From Planctomycetaceae bacterium (GTDB lineage Bacteria; Planctomycetota; Planctomycetia; Pirellulales; Pirellulaceae): DNA of 45,975 nucleotides. The stretch is from contig PBSM01000213.1 of assembly GCA_002726245.1 (NCBI GenBank), forward strand, positions 1 to 45,975. Direction: 5' to 3'. How positions within the stretch are numbered: the first letter of the stretch is position 1; each line of letters opens with the position of its first letter. Position numbers and translations under genes: made by a program. Below the pieces are notes generated by a model, which ran no database searches, had not been told where the DNA came from, and saw only the letters and a program-made list of their open reading frames with translations. Shown piece by piece: positions 1-8,935 of the stretch.

Positions 1-122
1 ACTTTTCGCGGCGTCTTGTCGCGGCGGTTCTTCCACAAGATCACGATCCGCACCGGATGCGTGACCTTGGGCAGACGAACGGTGCACGTGTAATACCACA
101 GCCGATCGTCGCTGCGGACCAT
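1..122 (-). mobile_element. IS701-like transposase fragment, runs off left edge
   Basis: Read on the minus strand from an ATG at 122, the sequence encodes about 40 residues with 'WYYTCTVRLPKVTHPVRIVI' and then 'LWKNRRDKTPR'. This resembles the central region of IS701/IS4-like transposases (a 'WYFTKTVRLPGVSHR..ILW' block followed by 'LVTNR'), recognised from memory of the family. The C-terminal part would lie beyond position 1. The frame stays open upstream of the ATG but into unrelated hydrophobic residues, so the N-terminal half appears lost. It is probably a remnant. Confidence is moderate because only about 40 residues are visible. Confidence 0.4.
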
Positions 123-569
123 CGCTGACAGAAAAGGCAGAATGAGAAACAGAAGGAAGTGGAAAGTCACACCCCTCTGCTGACCACGATTGAGTCTATT
201 ACAAGTCGATCTTGCAGGCAATCATAAGCGGAAAGCCGCCGGGTGACCCTGGGCGCTTGCCCGCCCAGCGTTCCCACAGGTCCGTACGTGCTCGCAGTAG
301 AGCACGCGGTTCCTCAAGTTGAAGTTGCTACGGACGGTAGATCGAATGGACCACGCGCACCCGCGTCAGAAGCCACATGTAGTAGGTGGTTCGCATCATT
401 GTAGGGCCGCTCCATGTCCTGCAAACTGTACCATTCCGGTCCCTTCCATCAATGGAGAAGGTTTTTGGACCTTGCTCAGGGATATGGAGAATGTTGACGT
501 CGAAACCCGATCGCTGTTACGCTCGGGTTTTGTCGTGACCGTCTCGACGCTGATTCTGGCTGAACACCG
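123..569. other. Non-coding stretch with no supported gene
   Basis: About 450 bases between the transposase fragment and the first DUF1501 gene. The short open frames here have no recognisable protein character, and I see no strong hairpin or promoter. It may hold decayed mobile-element sequence. Confidence 0.4.
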
Positions 570-2012
570 ATGTCCCACGCTTTGCCACTCCGATCCGTCT
601 TCAGCCGCCGCGAAGTGCTGCGCGCGGGCATGCTGAGTCTGGGCGGTTTGACGCTGGCGGATCTATTGCGTCAGGACGCCGCCGCTGCGAGTTCTGGCCG
701 CGCGAAGCATTGCATCTTTGTCTTCCTAAACGGCGGTCAGGCACACCTTGATACATTCGATATGAAACCGGACGCCCCGGACGGAATTCGCGGACCGTAT
801 AAGCCAATCGATACCGCGGTGCCGGGGATTCAAATCTCCGAGAAGTTGCCGTTGCTAGCGAGGGTGACTGACAAGTTCACAATCGTACGTTCCATGACGC
901 ACCATTTAAGTGCGCACAACAGCAGTGCGGCGTATGCCTTGAGCGGCCATTCGCCGGGTACGGATCAGAACATCGTGCCGACCGTGCTGGATCATCCGAC
1001 CTATGGTTCGATCGTCACGAAGTTGAAGCCGTCCGCAACGGGGATTCCTAGCTTTGTGTTAACTCCGCGATTGCTGTTCGACATGGGATTTCCGACTCCC
1101 AGCGCAGGCGGCGGCTGGCTTGGCCACGCGTATGATCCGTTTCCCGTCGTGCGCAATCGCATGATGGCTCGCGCTCCAGAGTGGGATGGCAAGCTGCCAC
1201 CTCCTTCGGGATTGCAGCTTCCCGAAGGTGTCACGATGTCGCGCATGATGGGCCGACAGCGGTTGTTGTCAACGTTCGACGACACCCTGGCGACCGCGCG
1301 AGACGTGGCCGCGATTAAGACCTTGAATGCACACCAGCAGCAGGCACTTGATTTAATCACGTCCTCCGAATCACAAGCGGCATTCGACCTGAGAAAAGAA
1401 CCAGCCGCGATGCACGAGCGCTATGGACGCAGCGAAATGGGCCAGGTTCTTCTGTTGTCGCGCAGATTGATCGAGGCGGGCGTTCGCTTCGTGACGGCCA
1501 ATGCGGTTTCCAATCCGAAGAACACGCGTTTGTCGCCGTTTCAAATCTGGGACACGCACTTTGATCACTTCCGGTTATACAACGACAACTTGATGCCGGA
1601 GTTTGATCAAGCACTCTCCGCGCTGCTGTCGGATCTGGACCAGCGTGGTCTTTTGAATGAAACGTTGGTCGTGGTGATGGGCGAGATGGGACGTACGCCA
1701 AAGATCAACAGCAACAAAGACGGTGGCAGAGACCACTGGGGAAAGGCGTACAGCGCACTTGTCGCGGGCGGTGGGCTGTGCGTGGGCGAGATCTACGGTG
1801 GCACGGACAAACACGCGGGAGACGTCACCGACAAGCCCGTCAAGCCAGACGACCTCGCAGCCACACTGTTTGAGGCACTCGGAATCTCCTACCAGACCGT
1901 TCTCGAAGACATCACGGGCATGCCTCGGCACATCACGGACGGATCTCCAATCGCAGGGCTACTCGGGTACGTTGGCGGGCGACAGCGGGTCGGCAGTCGG
2001 TCTCCGCGTTGA
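570..2012 (+). CDS. DUF1501 family exported protein
   Basis: A 480-residue DUF1501 protein. This family has the alkaline phosphatase/sulfatase-like fold and is greatly expanded in planctomycetes, with no settled reaction. The N-terminus has a twin-arginine signal, 'SRREVLRAGMLSLGGLTLADL' being split around R13-R14, followed by an Ala-rich region, so Tat export is expected. Family landmarks are 'FLNGGQAHLDTFDMKPDAP' near residue 50, 'VVVMGEMGRTPKIN' near 370 and 'GGRDHWGKAYSALVAGGG' shortly after. The length is normal for the family. It lies just upstream of a TIM-barrel gene (36 bases to its start) and the two may be co-transcribed. There is no clear Shine-Dalgarno before the ATG. Confidence 0.9.
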   Translation: MSHALPLRSVFSRREVLRAGMLSLGGLTLADLLRQDAAAASSGRAKHCIFVFLNGGQAHLDTFDMKPDAPDGIRGPYKPIDTAVPGIQISEKLPLLARVTDKFTIVRSMTHHLSAHNSSAAYALSGHSPGTDQNIVPTVLDHPTYGSIVTKLKPSATGIPSFVLTPRLLFDMGFPTPSAGGGWLGHAYDPFPVVRNRMMARAPEWDGKLPPPSGLQLPEGVTMSRMMGRQRLLSTFDDTLATARDVAAIKTLNAHQQQALDLITSSESQAAFDLRKEPAAMHERYGRSEMGQVLLLSRRLIEAGVRFVTANAVSNPKNTRLSPFQIWDTHFDHFRLYNDNLMPEFDQALSALLSDLDQRGLLNETLVVVMGEMGRTPKINSNKDGGRDHWGKAYSALVAGGGLCVGEIYGGTDKHAGDVTDKPVKPDDLAATLFEALGISYQTVLEDITGMPRHITDGSPIAGLLGYVGGRQRVGSRSPR

Positions 2013-2048
2013 AGACTTTTGCAATCCAATCACCAGAAGCTAACCCCG

Positions 2049-3005
2049 ATGGACATTGCTGAAACAACGAGGGACAAGCAGAGCGACGCTGTGAAGCGTC
2101 GAGATTTCATGCGATTGGTACTCGCGTCGGGTTTGGCGACGACGGTGACTGAATTGCGGGCCAAAGCGACGGCGCCAAAGTCAGCGCCCAAGGTGTGCAC
2201 TTACACGGAGCACTTCCAGTCGCTTCCGATTCCCGAAGTCTGCAAGATCTTCAAGCGAATTGGAGTCGATGGACTCGATCTGACCGTGCGTCCCGGCGGA
2301 CATATCGATCCCAAGGACGCCAAGAATGAACTCCCGGGTGCAGTGAAAGCTGCTCGGGATCATGGTCTTGAGATCATGATGCTCACGACCGGCATTGCAG
2401 CTCCGGATCGGCATGCCGAAGAAATCGTGGCGACCTGCCAGAAGCTAGGCATTGAGCGAATCAAACTTGGCTACTATCCCGTCGGCCAGTTTGGGAATCT
2501 CGCTAAGCGATTGGACGACGTACGACGTCAGTTGGATGCCGTCGTCAAGCTCACCACCAAGTATGACGTCCGCCCCTGTGTCCACCTCCATTCCGGACCA
2601 ACGATCCCGTCAAGCGGCTTCATGCTTTACGATCTCATCCGCGAGATGCCGCCCGACCGCATTGGCGCGTACCTCGACTCGTATCACATGACGATCACTG
2701 GCGGCGCGGGTGGTTGGCGGCAAGCCATCGATCTGCTTAGCCCATGGATGTCGCTCGTTGCCTTAAAGAACTTTCAGTGGCATCGAGATGGACGCGACGG
2801 ACGCGGCCAACAGGCGTGGCATACCGACTATTGCCGGTTGGAAGACGGCATCGCTCCGATCCCAGATTTTATCAGCACTGTTCAACAAGCTGGCTACCGC
2901 GGATTCTACACGCTCCACACCGAATACCGACTCCCCGTGAACGAGTGTATCAAGCTCACAACGGACGACTTCGTCTACCTACAAAAGGTCTTTGCTCGCT
3001 TGTAG
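2049..3005 (+). CDS. Exported sugar phosphate isomerase/epimerase-like TIM-barrel protein
   Basis: A 318-residue protein of the AP-endonuclease-2 / xylose-isomerase-like TIM-barrel family. A Tat-type signal is seen at residues 16-35 ('VKRRDFMRLVLASGLATTV'), so it is probably exported. Barrel features include 'VDGLDLTVRPGGHIDP', 'RPCVHLHSGPTIP', 'IGAYLDSYHMTITGG' and 'GFYTLHTEY', which supply the His, Asp and Glu residues typical of the divalent-metal site. I chose the ATG at 2049 over one at 2019 because it leaves a normal-length leader before the twin arginine. In this phylum such proteins often act on sugars in the periplasm; the substrate is unknown. Confidence 0.85.
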   Translation: MDIAETTRDKQSDAVKRRDFMRLVLASGLATTVTELRAKATAPKSAPKVCTYTEHFQSLPIPEVCKIFKRIGVDGLDLTVRPGGHIDPKDAKNELPGAVKAARDHGLEIMMLTTGIAAPDRHAEEIVATCQKLGIERIKLGYYPVGQFGNLAKRLDDVRRQLDAVVKLTTKYDVRPCVHLHSGPTIPSSGFMLYDLIREMPPDRIGAYLDSYHMTITGGAGGWRQAIDLLSPWMSLVALKNFQWHRDGRDGRGQQAWHTDYCRLEDGIAPIPDFISTVQQAGYRGFYTLHTEYRLPVNECIKLTTDDFVYLQKVFARL

Positions 3006-3111
3006 TCCACGCTGATCGCTCAGTCGGTGCTCTGAGCAATCCGATCCGCTGGTCACGCGTCGCGTTACAATTGTGGCCGCCAGCCCACCGCACAGCCGCG
3101 AGAATCACTCG

Positions 3112-4650
3112 ATGAACCGACTTCTGATCAGCATCGCCTTGTCATCGCTGTTGTTAAACAACGCCTCGGCTGAGGACTCCCTGCCATTCGTGATGCCCAG
3201 CGACTTTCAGGACCTTGAACTTGTGGGCTGGCGCATCGAACAAGGGCGACAGGATCCGAACAATCCGCTGCTCGAACCGGAAATGCCGTGGGATGAGGGC
3301 GGCGTCTTCAGTCATGGCACGGTACTGCGCGATCCGATCGATGGTCTGTGGAAGGCGTGGCAGATCTCGACGCCGCTTTCAAAGCCGCACGGCCCGGGCA
3401 CATGGCGGCATGATCGCCGGCTGACCTATCTCGAAAGCAAAGACGGAGTAAAGTGGCAGCGTCCGAAACTGTCGTTCGTCTCGTGGGAAGGTCACGAGCA
3501 AACGAACATCTTGATGGGGATTTGGTGTTCGTACGCTTCGGTCAACATCGATCCGCAGCGTGAGTGGCCCTACGAGATGTTCGTGTTTCGTTTCCCCGGC
3601 TATCCGGATGAGAGAACATCCATCGAAGGTTTGCCGCTGCCGCAGGGCGAGAAGAGTCATCCGTACGGACTGTATCGGTTCCGGTCAAAAGACGGCAAGG
3701 ACTGGAAGGCGGTTGAGGGGCCGATCACACTGAACACCAGCGACAGTTGCTTCATCTACCGATTGCCCGATGGCAGTTACGTAGCGAACCACAAGACCCA
3801 GTTGCCTGCGTTTCCCGGCGGCGTCACTCCTTTCGATATCGCAGATGGCGAAGTGCGTTTGATCGGTCAGCGGACCAGCCGCGACGGCAGCACGTGGAGC
3901 GATCCGACTCGGCTGATCATGACTCCCGATTGGCGCGACCCCGCTGACACGCAGTTCATGGAACTCTGTCCGATTGCGGTCCCCGGCGGCTACGTCGCGA
4001 CGGTCACGATGTATCACAACCACACTCAGCAGATCGACCTGCAATGGGCGGCGTCGCGAGATGGCGTTCACTGGTGGCGTCCGGATCGCCGGCCGGCGTT
4101 ACCGAACTCACCGCTGGGCGATTACGGCGGCGGGATGATCTGGCCGATGCACAGTCCGGTGATCGATGGCAACCGCCTGCACGTCTACTACGCCGGTAAC
4201 GAATCGCTGCACGGCGATTTATTCAACACCAAGCAGTCGGGTCCCCGAAGACTTCAAGCTCGCGGAGAAGTGCTGAGTCGCCACTCCAGTTCGCTGCCGA
4301 ATTACAGCGCGCTGTGCCGAGCCACCTGGACCACGGATCGATTGTGGGCACTCGCCCCGGCGATCGGCGGTCCGTATGTCGGCACGGCGACAACGAAGCG
4401 CCGAGAGCTAAGCGGAAAACGCCTGAAGGTCAACGTCATCACAAAGCCACGCGGCGAGCTTCGTCTCGAATTGCTCGACGCGGCTGGTAATGTGCTCGCC
4501 GGCTTTTCCAAAGATGACTGCCAGCCACTTTCAGGCGACCATCATGCGATGCTCGTCGAATGGACCTCAGGCTCCAAGATGCCGAAAAACGCCAGCCGTA
4601 TCCGCTTCTTGTTGAAACGAGCATTCCTATACGGCTTCTCGTCGCAATGA
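3112..4650 (+). CDS. Exported GH32-like five-bladed beta-propeller protein
   Basis: A 512-residue protein starting with a Sec signal peptide ('MNRLLISIALSSLLLNNASA', cleavage near residue 21). The body contains repeated 'SKDG..W' elements ('YLESKDGVKWQRPKL', 'RFRSKDGKDWKAVEG', 'TSRDGSTWSDPT', 'ASRDGVHWWRP'), typical of glycoside-hydrolase-like five-bladed propellers of the GH32/GH43/GH-J fold. It is a distant relative of the protein at 25405-26778. I cannot confirm catalytic acids, so hydrolase activity is inferred only. The ATG at 3112 gives a clean signal peptide; an upstream ATG at 3073 does not. A strong inverted repeat follows the stop. Confidence 0.8.
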   Translation: MNRLLISIALSSLLLNNASAEDSLPFVMPSDFQDLELVGWRIEQGRQDPNNPLLEPEMPWDEGGVFSHGTVLRDPIDGLWKAWQISTPLSKPHGPGTWRHDRRLTYLESKDGVKWQRPKLSFVSWEGHEQTNILMGIWCSYASVNIDPQREWPYEMFVFRFPGYPDERTSIEGLPLPQGEKSHPYGLYRFRSKDGKDWKAVEGPITLNTSDSCFIYRLPDGSYVANHKTQLPAFPGGVTPFDIADGEVRLIGQRTSRDGSTWSDPTRLIMTPDWRDPADTQFMELCPIAVPGGYVATVTMYHNHTQQIDLQWAASRDGVHWWRPDRRPALPNSPLGDYGGGMIWPMHSPVIDGNRLHVYYAGNESLHGDLFNTKQSGPRRLQARGEVLSRHSSSLPNYSALCRATWTTDRLWALAPAIGGPYVGTATTKRRELSGKRLKVNVITKPRGELRLELLDAAGNVLAGFSKDDCQPLSGDHHAMLVEWTSGSKMPKNASRIRFLLKRAFLYGFSSQ

Positions 4651-4658
4651 ACGCTTCT

Positions 4659-4718
4659 GGCAGAATGATGAAGAAAACACCATTACTCTCTTCATTATTC
4701 TGCCCCCATCATTCTGCC
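4659..4718. repeat. Inverted repeat (GGCAGAATGATG family) after the GH-like gene
   Basis: The arm GGCAGAATGATGAAGA (4659-4674) pairs with TCTTCATTATTCTGCC (4689-4704), with one G-T wobble. A second copy of the right arm, CATCATTCTGCC, follows at once, and a third partial copy (CAATTCTGCC) lies near 4732. It sits 9 bases after a stop codon, so it could act as a transcript end, but it lacks a U-tract. It looks like a dispersed intergenic element. Confidence 0.7.
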
Positions 4719-4876
4719 CTCGCAATTCTGCCGCAGGAGAACGCCCCTGCTGATGACCAGCCGCTCGGCCGACAGTCATGACTACGGCAAGAACGACGCC
4801 GGTCATGAGTAGGCCAGCAGTGAAGCGTGTCCGGCGTGTGGACGTTCGGGGGGTGCGCGATGTAGCATGTGCTGTC

Positions 4877-5144
4877 ATGAACCAAGCTACACACATCCCG
4901 CTGTTCGGCATTACAACTATCGCACCGGTATTCGCGGCTAGTTCGTCACTGGCCGCGGACGCGCGGGAAGAGGTTCGCTTTGAGATCCGAGACGGCCAGC
5001 GGCAGTGGTTCTTGGACGGGCATGGCATCGCCGAACTGACGAAGCTGACGCGGACGATGCACTCGCCGGTGAAGAAGGGCGCAGCGATCGTGATCGATGA
5101 AGATTGTGATGGGTGGTTTCAACCGAAACTCGTGGGAGCGACAC
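4877..5144 (+). pseudogene. Truncated N-terminus of an exported GH-like protein
   Basis: From the ATG at 4877 the frame encodes a leader ('MNQATHIPLFGITTIAPVFA') and then 'FEIRDGQRQWFLDGHGIAEL' and 'LTRTMHSPVKKGAAI'. This matches the start of large planctomycete propeller proteins, which typically begin 'RQ.FLDD.GIA...LTRTMH.PVKKGAVI'. The family match stops after about 75 residues; the frame then runs into the PQQ-like gene in a different phase, to 5254. No C-terminal blades are present. I read it as a decayed remnant whose 3' part was replaced or deleted next to the gene at 5145. Confidence 0.6.
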
Positions 5145-6371
5145 ATGAATCGCATCTTATTGACTTGCTTACTGGCGCTCTGTTTCATCCGTCCGGTGAT
5201 CGCCGACAACTGGCCGGCCTGGCGCGGAGCAGCCGGGAAGGGTATTGCCAATGAGTCAGGCTTGCCGACCAAGTTCAGCTCGACCGAAAACGTCACTTGG
5301 AAGGCTCCGTTGCCCGCGTCTGGTAACTCGACGCCGATCGTGTGGCAGGATCATGTCTTCGTGACTTGCCCGATCGACGCTGGAAAAACTCGCAGTCTGA
5401 TCTGCTTTGATCGCCGGACGGGCAAGGAACAATGGCGGCACAACGTCGCTTTTCCGGAGAAGGAAACGGCTCACAACGAGAACCCATTTTGCTCCGGCTC
5501 AGCGGCAACCGACGGACGCCTGGTCTACGCGAGCTTCGGGTCGGCGGGTGTGGTTGCGTGCGATTTCTCCGGCAAAGTCGTCTGGAGTCGCGATCTCGGC
5601 CGCCTCACGCATGTGTTTGGTCTTGCAACTACTCCCGTGCTCTACAAGGATCTGCTGCTGATCCATCGTGGTCCTGGCGAGCCGACGCACATTGTTGCCC
5701 TCGACAAAAGCACGGGCAAGACCGTCTGGGATGCCAGTGAAACTGGCAAGAACGACAAGTTGTACGGTTCGTGGTCGACGCCGGTGATCTACCGCGCTGG
5801 CGACCATGACGAGTTCGCGTTGTCGATGCCCGGCGAACTGAAGGGATACGATCCGCTGACGGGAGAAGAGCTTTGGCGATGCGCTGGCTTGGGGCCAAGC
5901 AATTATCCTGACACCGCGATCGGAGACGGTGTGTTGATCGGCGTCAGCGGCTTTCAGAAATCGATGATGGCCGTGCGCATGGGTGGCCGGGGCGACATCA
6001 CGGCGACGCATCGCCTGTGGCATGTCGAGAAGACTCAGCAGCGGATCGGTTCAGGAGTTGTGCGCGACGGCTATCTTTACGTCTCCAACGCGCCAGGTAT
6101 CTGCGAGTGCATCGCAGTGAAGACCGGCGAAACGGTTTGGAAAGAGCGACTCGGCGGGAATCTGTGGGGATCGGTCTTGCTGGCCGGAGATCGCCTGTAC
6201 GTGAGCAACACGCAAGGCGAGGTGTTCGTCCTCGCCGCGAGCCCCAAGTTCAAGCTGATCGCCAAGAACGCGATGGGCGAGCACATCAAAGCCGCGATCG
6301 CGCCGTCAGACGGACAGTTGTTCATTCGCACCCACGAGAACCTCTACTGCGTAGGCCAGCGACAGCGTTGA
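5145..6371 (+). CDS. Exported PQQ-like beta-propeller repeat protein
   Basis: A 408-residue protein with a Sec signal ('MNRILLTCLLALCFIRPVIA'), followed by 'DNWPAWRGAAGKGIANESGL', the usual start of planctomycete PQQ-binding-like propellers. Repeated blade motifs of the form 'DR.TGKEQWR', 'DKSTGKTVWDA', 'DPLTGEELWR' and 'KTGETVWKERLGG' are visible across the protein. The ATG at 5145 is preceded by GGGAG at 5133-5137. The family is structural and often binds partners or substrates; redox activity with PQQ is not shown here. It lies at the end of the first plus-strand gene group and is followed by an inverted-repeat-bounded cassette. Confidence 0.85.
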   Translation: MNRILLTCLLALCFIRPVIADNWPAWRGAAGKGIANESGLPTKFSSTENVTWKAPLPASGNSTPIVWQDHVFVTCPIDAGKTRSLICFDRRTGKEQWRHNVAFPEKETAHNENPFCSGSAATDGRLVYASFGSAGVVACDFSGKVVWSRDLGRLTHVFGLATTPVLYKDLLLIHRGPGEPTHIVALDKSTGKTVWDASETGKNDKLYGSWSTPVIYRAGDHDEFALSMPGELKGYDPLTGEELWRCAGLGPSNYPDTAIGDGVLIGVSGFQKSMMAVRMGGRGDITATHRLWHVEKTQQRIGSGVVRDGYLYVSNAPGICECIAVKTGETVWKERLGGNLWGSVLLAGDRLYVSNTQGEVFVLAASPKFKLIAKNAMGEHIKAAIAPSDGQLFIRTHENLYCVGQRQR

Positions 6372-6468
6372 CTGATTGCGTCCAGGGTTACCTCGCAGGG
6401 CTAGTGGTACACTTTGCCCGAGAAAGTTCTCTGTGCCTGGGAAGTGACGATCAAGGCAGCAGTGGTGG

Positions 6469-6711
6469 CTAGTTGCTGTCCGGCCCAGGCGGCGGCGGAG
6501 GCCGGGCTACTCCTTTCGGAAAGCCTCCTCCTCCCGGCAACAACTCAAAGATGTCGAGATCTCCCCACTCAATGATCTCGACATTGCCCCATTTCACAAC
6601 GAGGGCAGTTCCGTCATCAGGGACGTGCATGAAAACCACCGTCGCATAACGAGACGCCCAAAGACAGATAGCAACGATCGATACCAGAACAAAGAGATGC
6701 CACAGTCGCAC
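6469..6711 (-). CDS. Small membrane protein, planctomycete 'MRLWHLFVLVSIVAIC' type
   Basis: An 80-residue protein starting with GTG at 6711. Residues 1-17 ('MRLWHLFVLVSIVAICL') form a single membrane segment of a type often seen at the start of small planctomycete proteins. The middle is polar and the C-terminus is Gly/Pro-rich ('GGGGFPKGVARPPPPPGP'). No function is known. It is preceded by another tiny membrane protein on the same strand (35 bases apart), and the two are probably co-transcribed. Confidence 0.6.
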   Translation of the reverse strand: MRLWHLFVLVSIVAICLWASRYATVVFMHVPDDGTALVVKWGNVEIIEWGDLDIFELLPGGGGFPKGVARPPPPPGPDSN

Positions 6712-6746
6712 CGCTTCGCTTGTCGTGCTAGGAGGTCATCGGCTAA

Positions 6747-6890
6747 TCACTCCAACGCCACGAAAAGCGCCACCACAATCACGAAGAATCCAGCGCACAG
6801 CAGAACGGCAGTAAGAATCGTAGCTACGACGGCTACAAAGACGACGTCTACGGCTTTCTCAATCCCCGCCTTGTCTCGCTCGCTGGGCAT
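6747..6890 (-). CDS. Tiny single-span membrane protein
   Basis: A 47-residue frame from the ATG at 6890 to a TGA at 6747. It has a charged N-terminus ('MPSERDKAGIEKAV') followed by a long hydrophobic stretch ('FVAVVATILTAVLLCAGFF' and 'VIVVALFVAL'), which would span the membrane once. No family is recognised. The coding character and its position just upstream of the 80-residue membrane protein, on the same strand, support it as a small gene. Confidence 0.5.
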   Translation of the reverse strand: MPSERDKAGIEKAVDVVFVAVVATILTAVLLCAGFFVIVVALFVALE

Positions 6891-6971
6891 GGGGGTATTG
6901 TAGCAAGGGAACACCCGACACTGCTCGGAGTTTCGTGCCCCAGCCCCTCCGTGTGTTAGCCGGGGTCTCTT

Positions 6972-7223
6972 TTATTGAGAGTCTGGGACCTTCAGGACAA
7001 ACTTGGCTTTCGTATCACGGACATCTTTCTGTTCGGGGCGCGTTCTCTTGTATTCGAGAATCTGCTTGTCACACAGTCCCAAAAGCATTTTCTTGGCCGG
7101 ATGCCACCCCAATCCCGTCACTCTTTGGGCATCGCTTACATTGATGCTGCCCTCAACAGCGACGTAGTTCAGGACGAGCTTCTCTTCTTGGGATAGCGAA
7201 CTAGCGATCGGCAGCTCTGCGCG
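6972..7223 (-). pseudogene. Winged-helix / helix-turn-helix C-terminal fragment
   Basis: Between an in-frame TGA at 7226-7224 and a TAA at 6974-6972 the minus strand is open for 83 codons. It contains 'LSQEEKLVLNYVAVEGSINV', 'SDAQRVTGLGWHPAKKMLLG' and 'LCDKQILEYKRTRPEQKDVR'. The pattern of a short helix pair followed by 'DAQ..TGL....AKK.L..L....IL' is that of a winged helix, like those at the end of RecG-like/ATPase regulators. There is no start codon, so the 5' part of the gene is missing. It lies inside the inverted-repeat-bounded segment 6391-7271. Confidence 0.5.
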
Positions 7224-7417
7224 TCAGAAAAAGTTGGCTTGGCGCGAAAATGTACCACTACCCTCGCAGGGTAGATGGATCCTGGTTTGCAAATTAGGAC
7301 ACTTCTACTCGAAATTGGGTTCGATCGACTACGCTGTGTGAAATCATGTTGCAAACTCATCAGGTTCGGGCGAGAATCATTCGCAATGACCTACTGTTTT
7401 GAGCCGGAAGTCGCGAC

Positions 7418-8866
7418 ATGATCACACTGCTCGGTAACCCGAAGCGAACGTGTACTGGTATCACGCGGCGTGACGCGTTGACTGCCGGCGGATTGTCGCT
7501 TCTCGGGATGACGCTTCCCGATTTGCTGCGTGCTGAGCAGTCTCGGCCGTCCCTACCTCGCGACGGCAAGGCCAAGTCAGTCATCTTGATCTACTTATTC
7601 GGCGGCCCGCCGTTGCACGACACATTTGATCCAAAGCCACAGGCACCAGTGGAAATCCGCGGCGAGTTCGGATCGACGCCAACGAGCGTTCCGGGCGTCC
7701 ACTTTTGTGAACTGCTGCCTCAGATGGCGAAGTGGATGAACCGTTCCACGTTGATCCGCTCGGCCGCACATCCGCATAACGATCACAGCGCGGGCTTGCT
7801 GTACACACTGACCGGCAAGCGTGCCGCGAGGCTCGAGTCGGCAGTGCCGGTGTTGCCGACTCAGGCGCCGAGCATGAACTCGGTGATTCAGTATCTGGCC
7901 CGTGACGAAAAACGAGAACTTCCGGCCTCGGTTTGGATGCCGTGTTACACCGGTTGGGGACAAGCCACCGTGCGTCCGGGCCCGTACGCTGGTTTCCTCG
8001 GGCGACAGTATGAGCCGTTCTTTACTTCGACCAAAGCGCATAGTGGCAAAGAGTGTAAGTACGCGTATCCTGAACGCGTCCAGGGGCAAGTTGTCTTGCC
8101 GGAAATGAATCTCCCGGAGGACATCTCGCTCGACCGACTCGACCGTCGCCGGTCGTTGGTTCAGCAGTTCAACGATGAACTCCGGCGGGCCGAGCAGACG
8201 CAAGCCGCCGATCGACTCGACTTGTCTCGCCGTCAGGCGTTTGATTTGTTGACCAGTGCGAATCGGCCGAACAGTCCGTGGCGCGCGTTTGGAGTCGAAG
8301 GCGAAGACGCTCGGTTGCAAGATCGCTACGGCCGCAATCTGTACGGCCACTCGATGTTGATTGCCCGGCGATTGGTTGAATCTAACGTGCGTTTTGTCAC
8401 CGTGACATGGGAAGTCTTTGAGAAACTGAAGATCGACGAAGACGGCTGGGATACGCATCAACGCAACTTCCACATTCTTCGGGACCACCGGCTGCCCGTG
8501 CTCGATCAAGCGTACTCGGCATTGTGCGAAGACCTCGATGCGCGCGGCTTGCTTGACGAGACATTAATCGTCGTCATGGGCGAGATGGGTCGGACGCCGA
8601 AGATCAACGCCAAGGGTGGGCGCGATCACTGGTCGTTCTGTCACAACGTGCTGCTGACAGGAGCCGGCGTTAAACAGGGCCACGTCTACGGTTCGTCCGA
8701 TCGCATCGGGGCCTATCCTGCGTCCGATTCTGTCAGCCCCGAGGATTTGATCGCCACGATCTACGCTGCGATGGGAATCGACACGACGGCGTCTATTTAC
8801 GATCCAGCCAACCAACCTCATCCGATCGCTCAACGAGGCACCGTGCAGAGCGATGTTTTGGCGTGA
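7418..8866 (+). CDS. DUF1501 family exported protein
   Basis: A 482-residue DUF1501 protein. A twin-arginine signal is seen at residues 16-34 ('TRRDALTAGGLSLLGMTLP'). Family landmarks are 'LIYLFGGPPLHDTFDPKPQ' near residue 56, 'AAHPHNDHSAGLLYTLTGK' near 110, 'LIVVMGEMGRTPKINAKGG' near 383 and 'GRDHWSFCHNVLLTGAG' directly after. The last two blocks match the first DUF1501 gene (570-2012) closely, so the two are probably paralogues of one subtype. Both differ from the minus-strand gene at 15168-16565, which has 'EFGRTPTSQSGDGRDHNPFG'. The enzymatic activity of the family is unknown. A hairpin repeat follows downstream. Confidence 0.9.
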   Translation: MITLLGNPKRTCTGITRRDALTAGGLSLLGMTLPDLLRAEQSRPSLPRDGKAKSVILIYLFGGPPLHDTFDPKPQAPVEIRGEFGSTPTSVPGVHFCELLPQMAKWMNRSTLIRSAAHPHNDHSAGLLYTLTGKRAARLESAVPVLPTQAPSMNSVIQYLARDEKRELPASVWMPCYTGWGQATVRPGPYAGFLGRQYEPFFTSTKAHSGKECKYAYPERVQGQVVLPEMNLPEDISLDRLDRRRSLVQQFNDELRRAEQTQAADRLDLSRRQAFDLLTSANRPNSPWRAFGVEGEDARLQDRYGRNLYGHSMLIARRLVESNVRFVTVTWEVFEKLKIDEDGWDTHQRNFHILRDHRLPVLDQAYSALCEDLDARGLLDETLIVVMGEMGRTPKINAKGGRDHWSFCHNVLLTGAGVKQGHVYGSSDRIGAYPASDSVSPEDLIATIYAAMGIDTTASIYDPANQPHPIAQRGTVQSDVLA

Positions 8867-8935
8867 AGTCAACTGGACATTTCTCACAGACGGTTCGAAG
8901 TGTCTATCCAACCGTGGCCTTCGGCTGCAAGTAAT

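Larger units (their letters stand above)
6391..7271. repeat. Segment bounded by inverted copies of a GTGGTACA-type repeat
   Basis: The left copy (6391-6420) reads CCTCGCAGGG then CTAGTGGTACACTTTGCC. The right copy (7242-7271), on the other strand, reads CCCTGCGAGGG then TAGTGGTACATTTTCGCG. The two are therefore imperfect inverted repeats about 870 bases apart. The segment between them contains only minus-strand reading frames: two small membrane proteins and a helix-turn-helix fragment. A related pair of ends (GTGGTACAGTTTGC) bounds a 92-base element at 29581-29672. This could be a non-autonomous mobile element or a pair of independent dispersed repeats. Confidence 0.5.

Noticed and set aside
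319..636. A 105-residue plus-strand frame overlapping the first DUF1501 start
   Set aside because: The sequence has no protein-like conservation and overlaps the Tat signal of a well-supported gene.
7595..8509. A 304-residue frame antisense to the second DUF1501 gene
   Set aside because: It lacks domain features, and the plus strand encodes a clear family member throughout.
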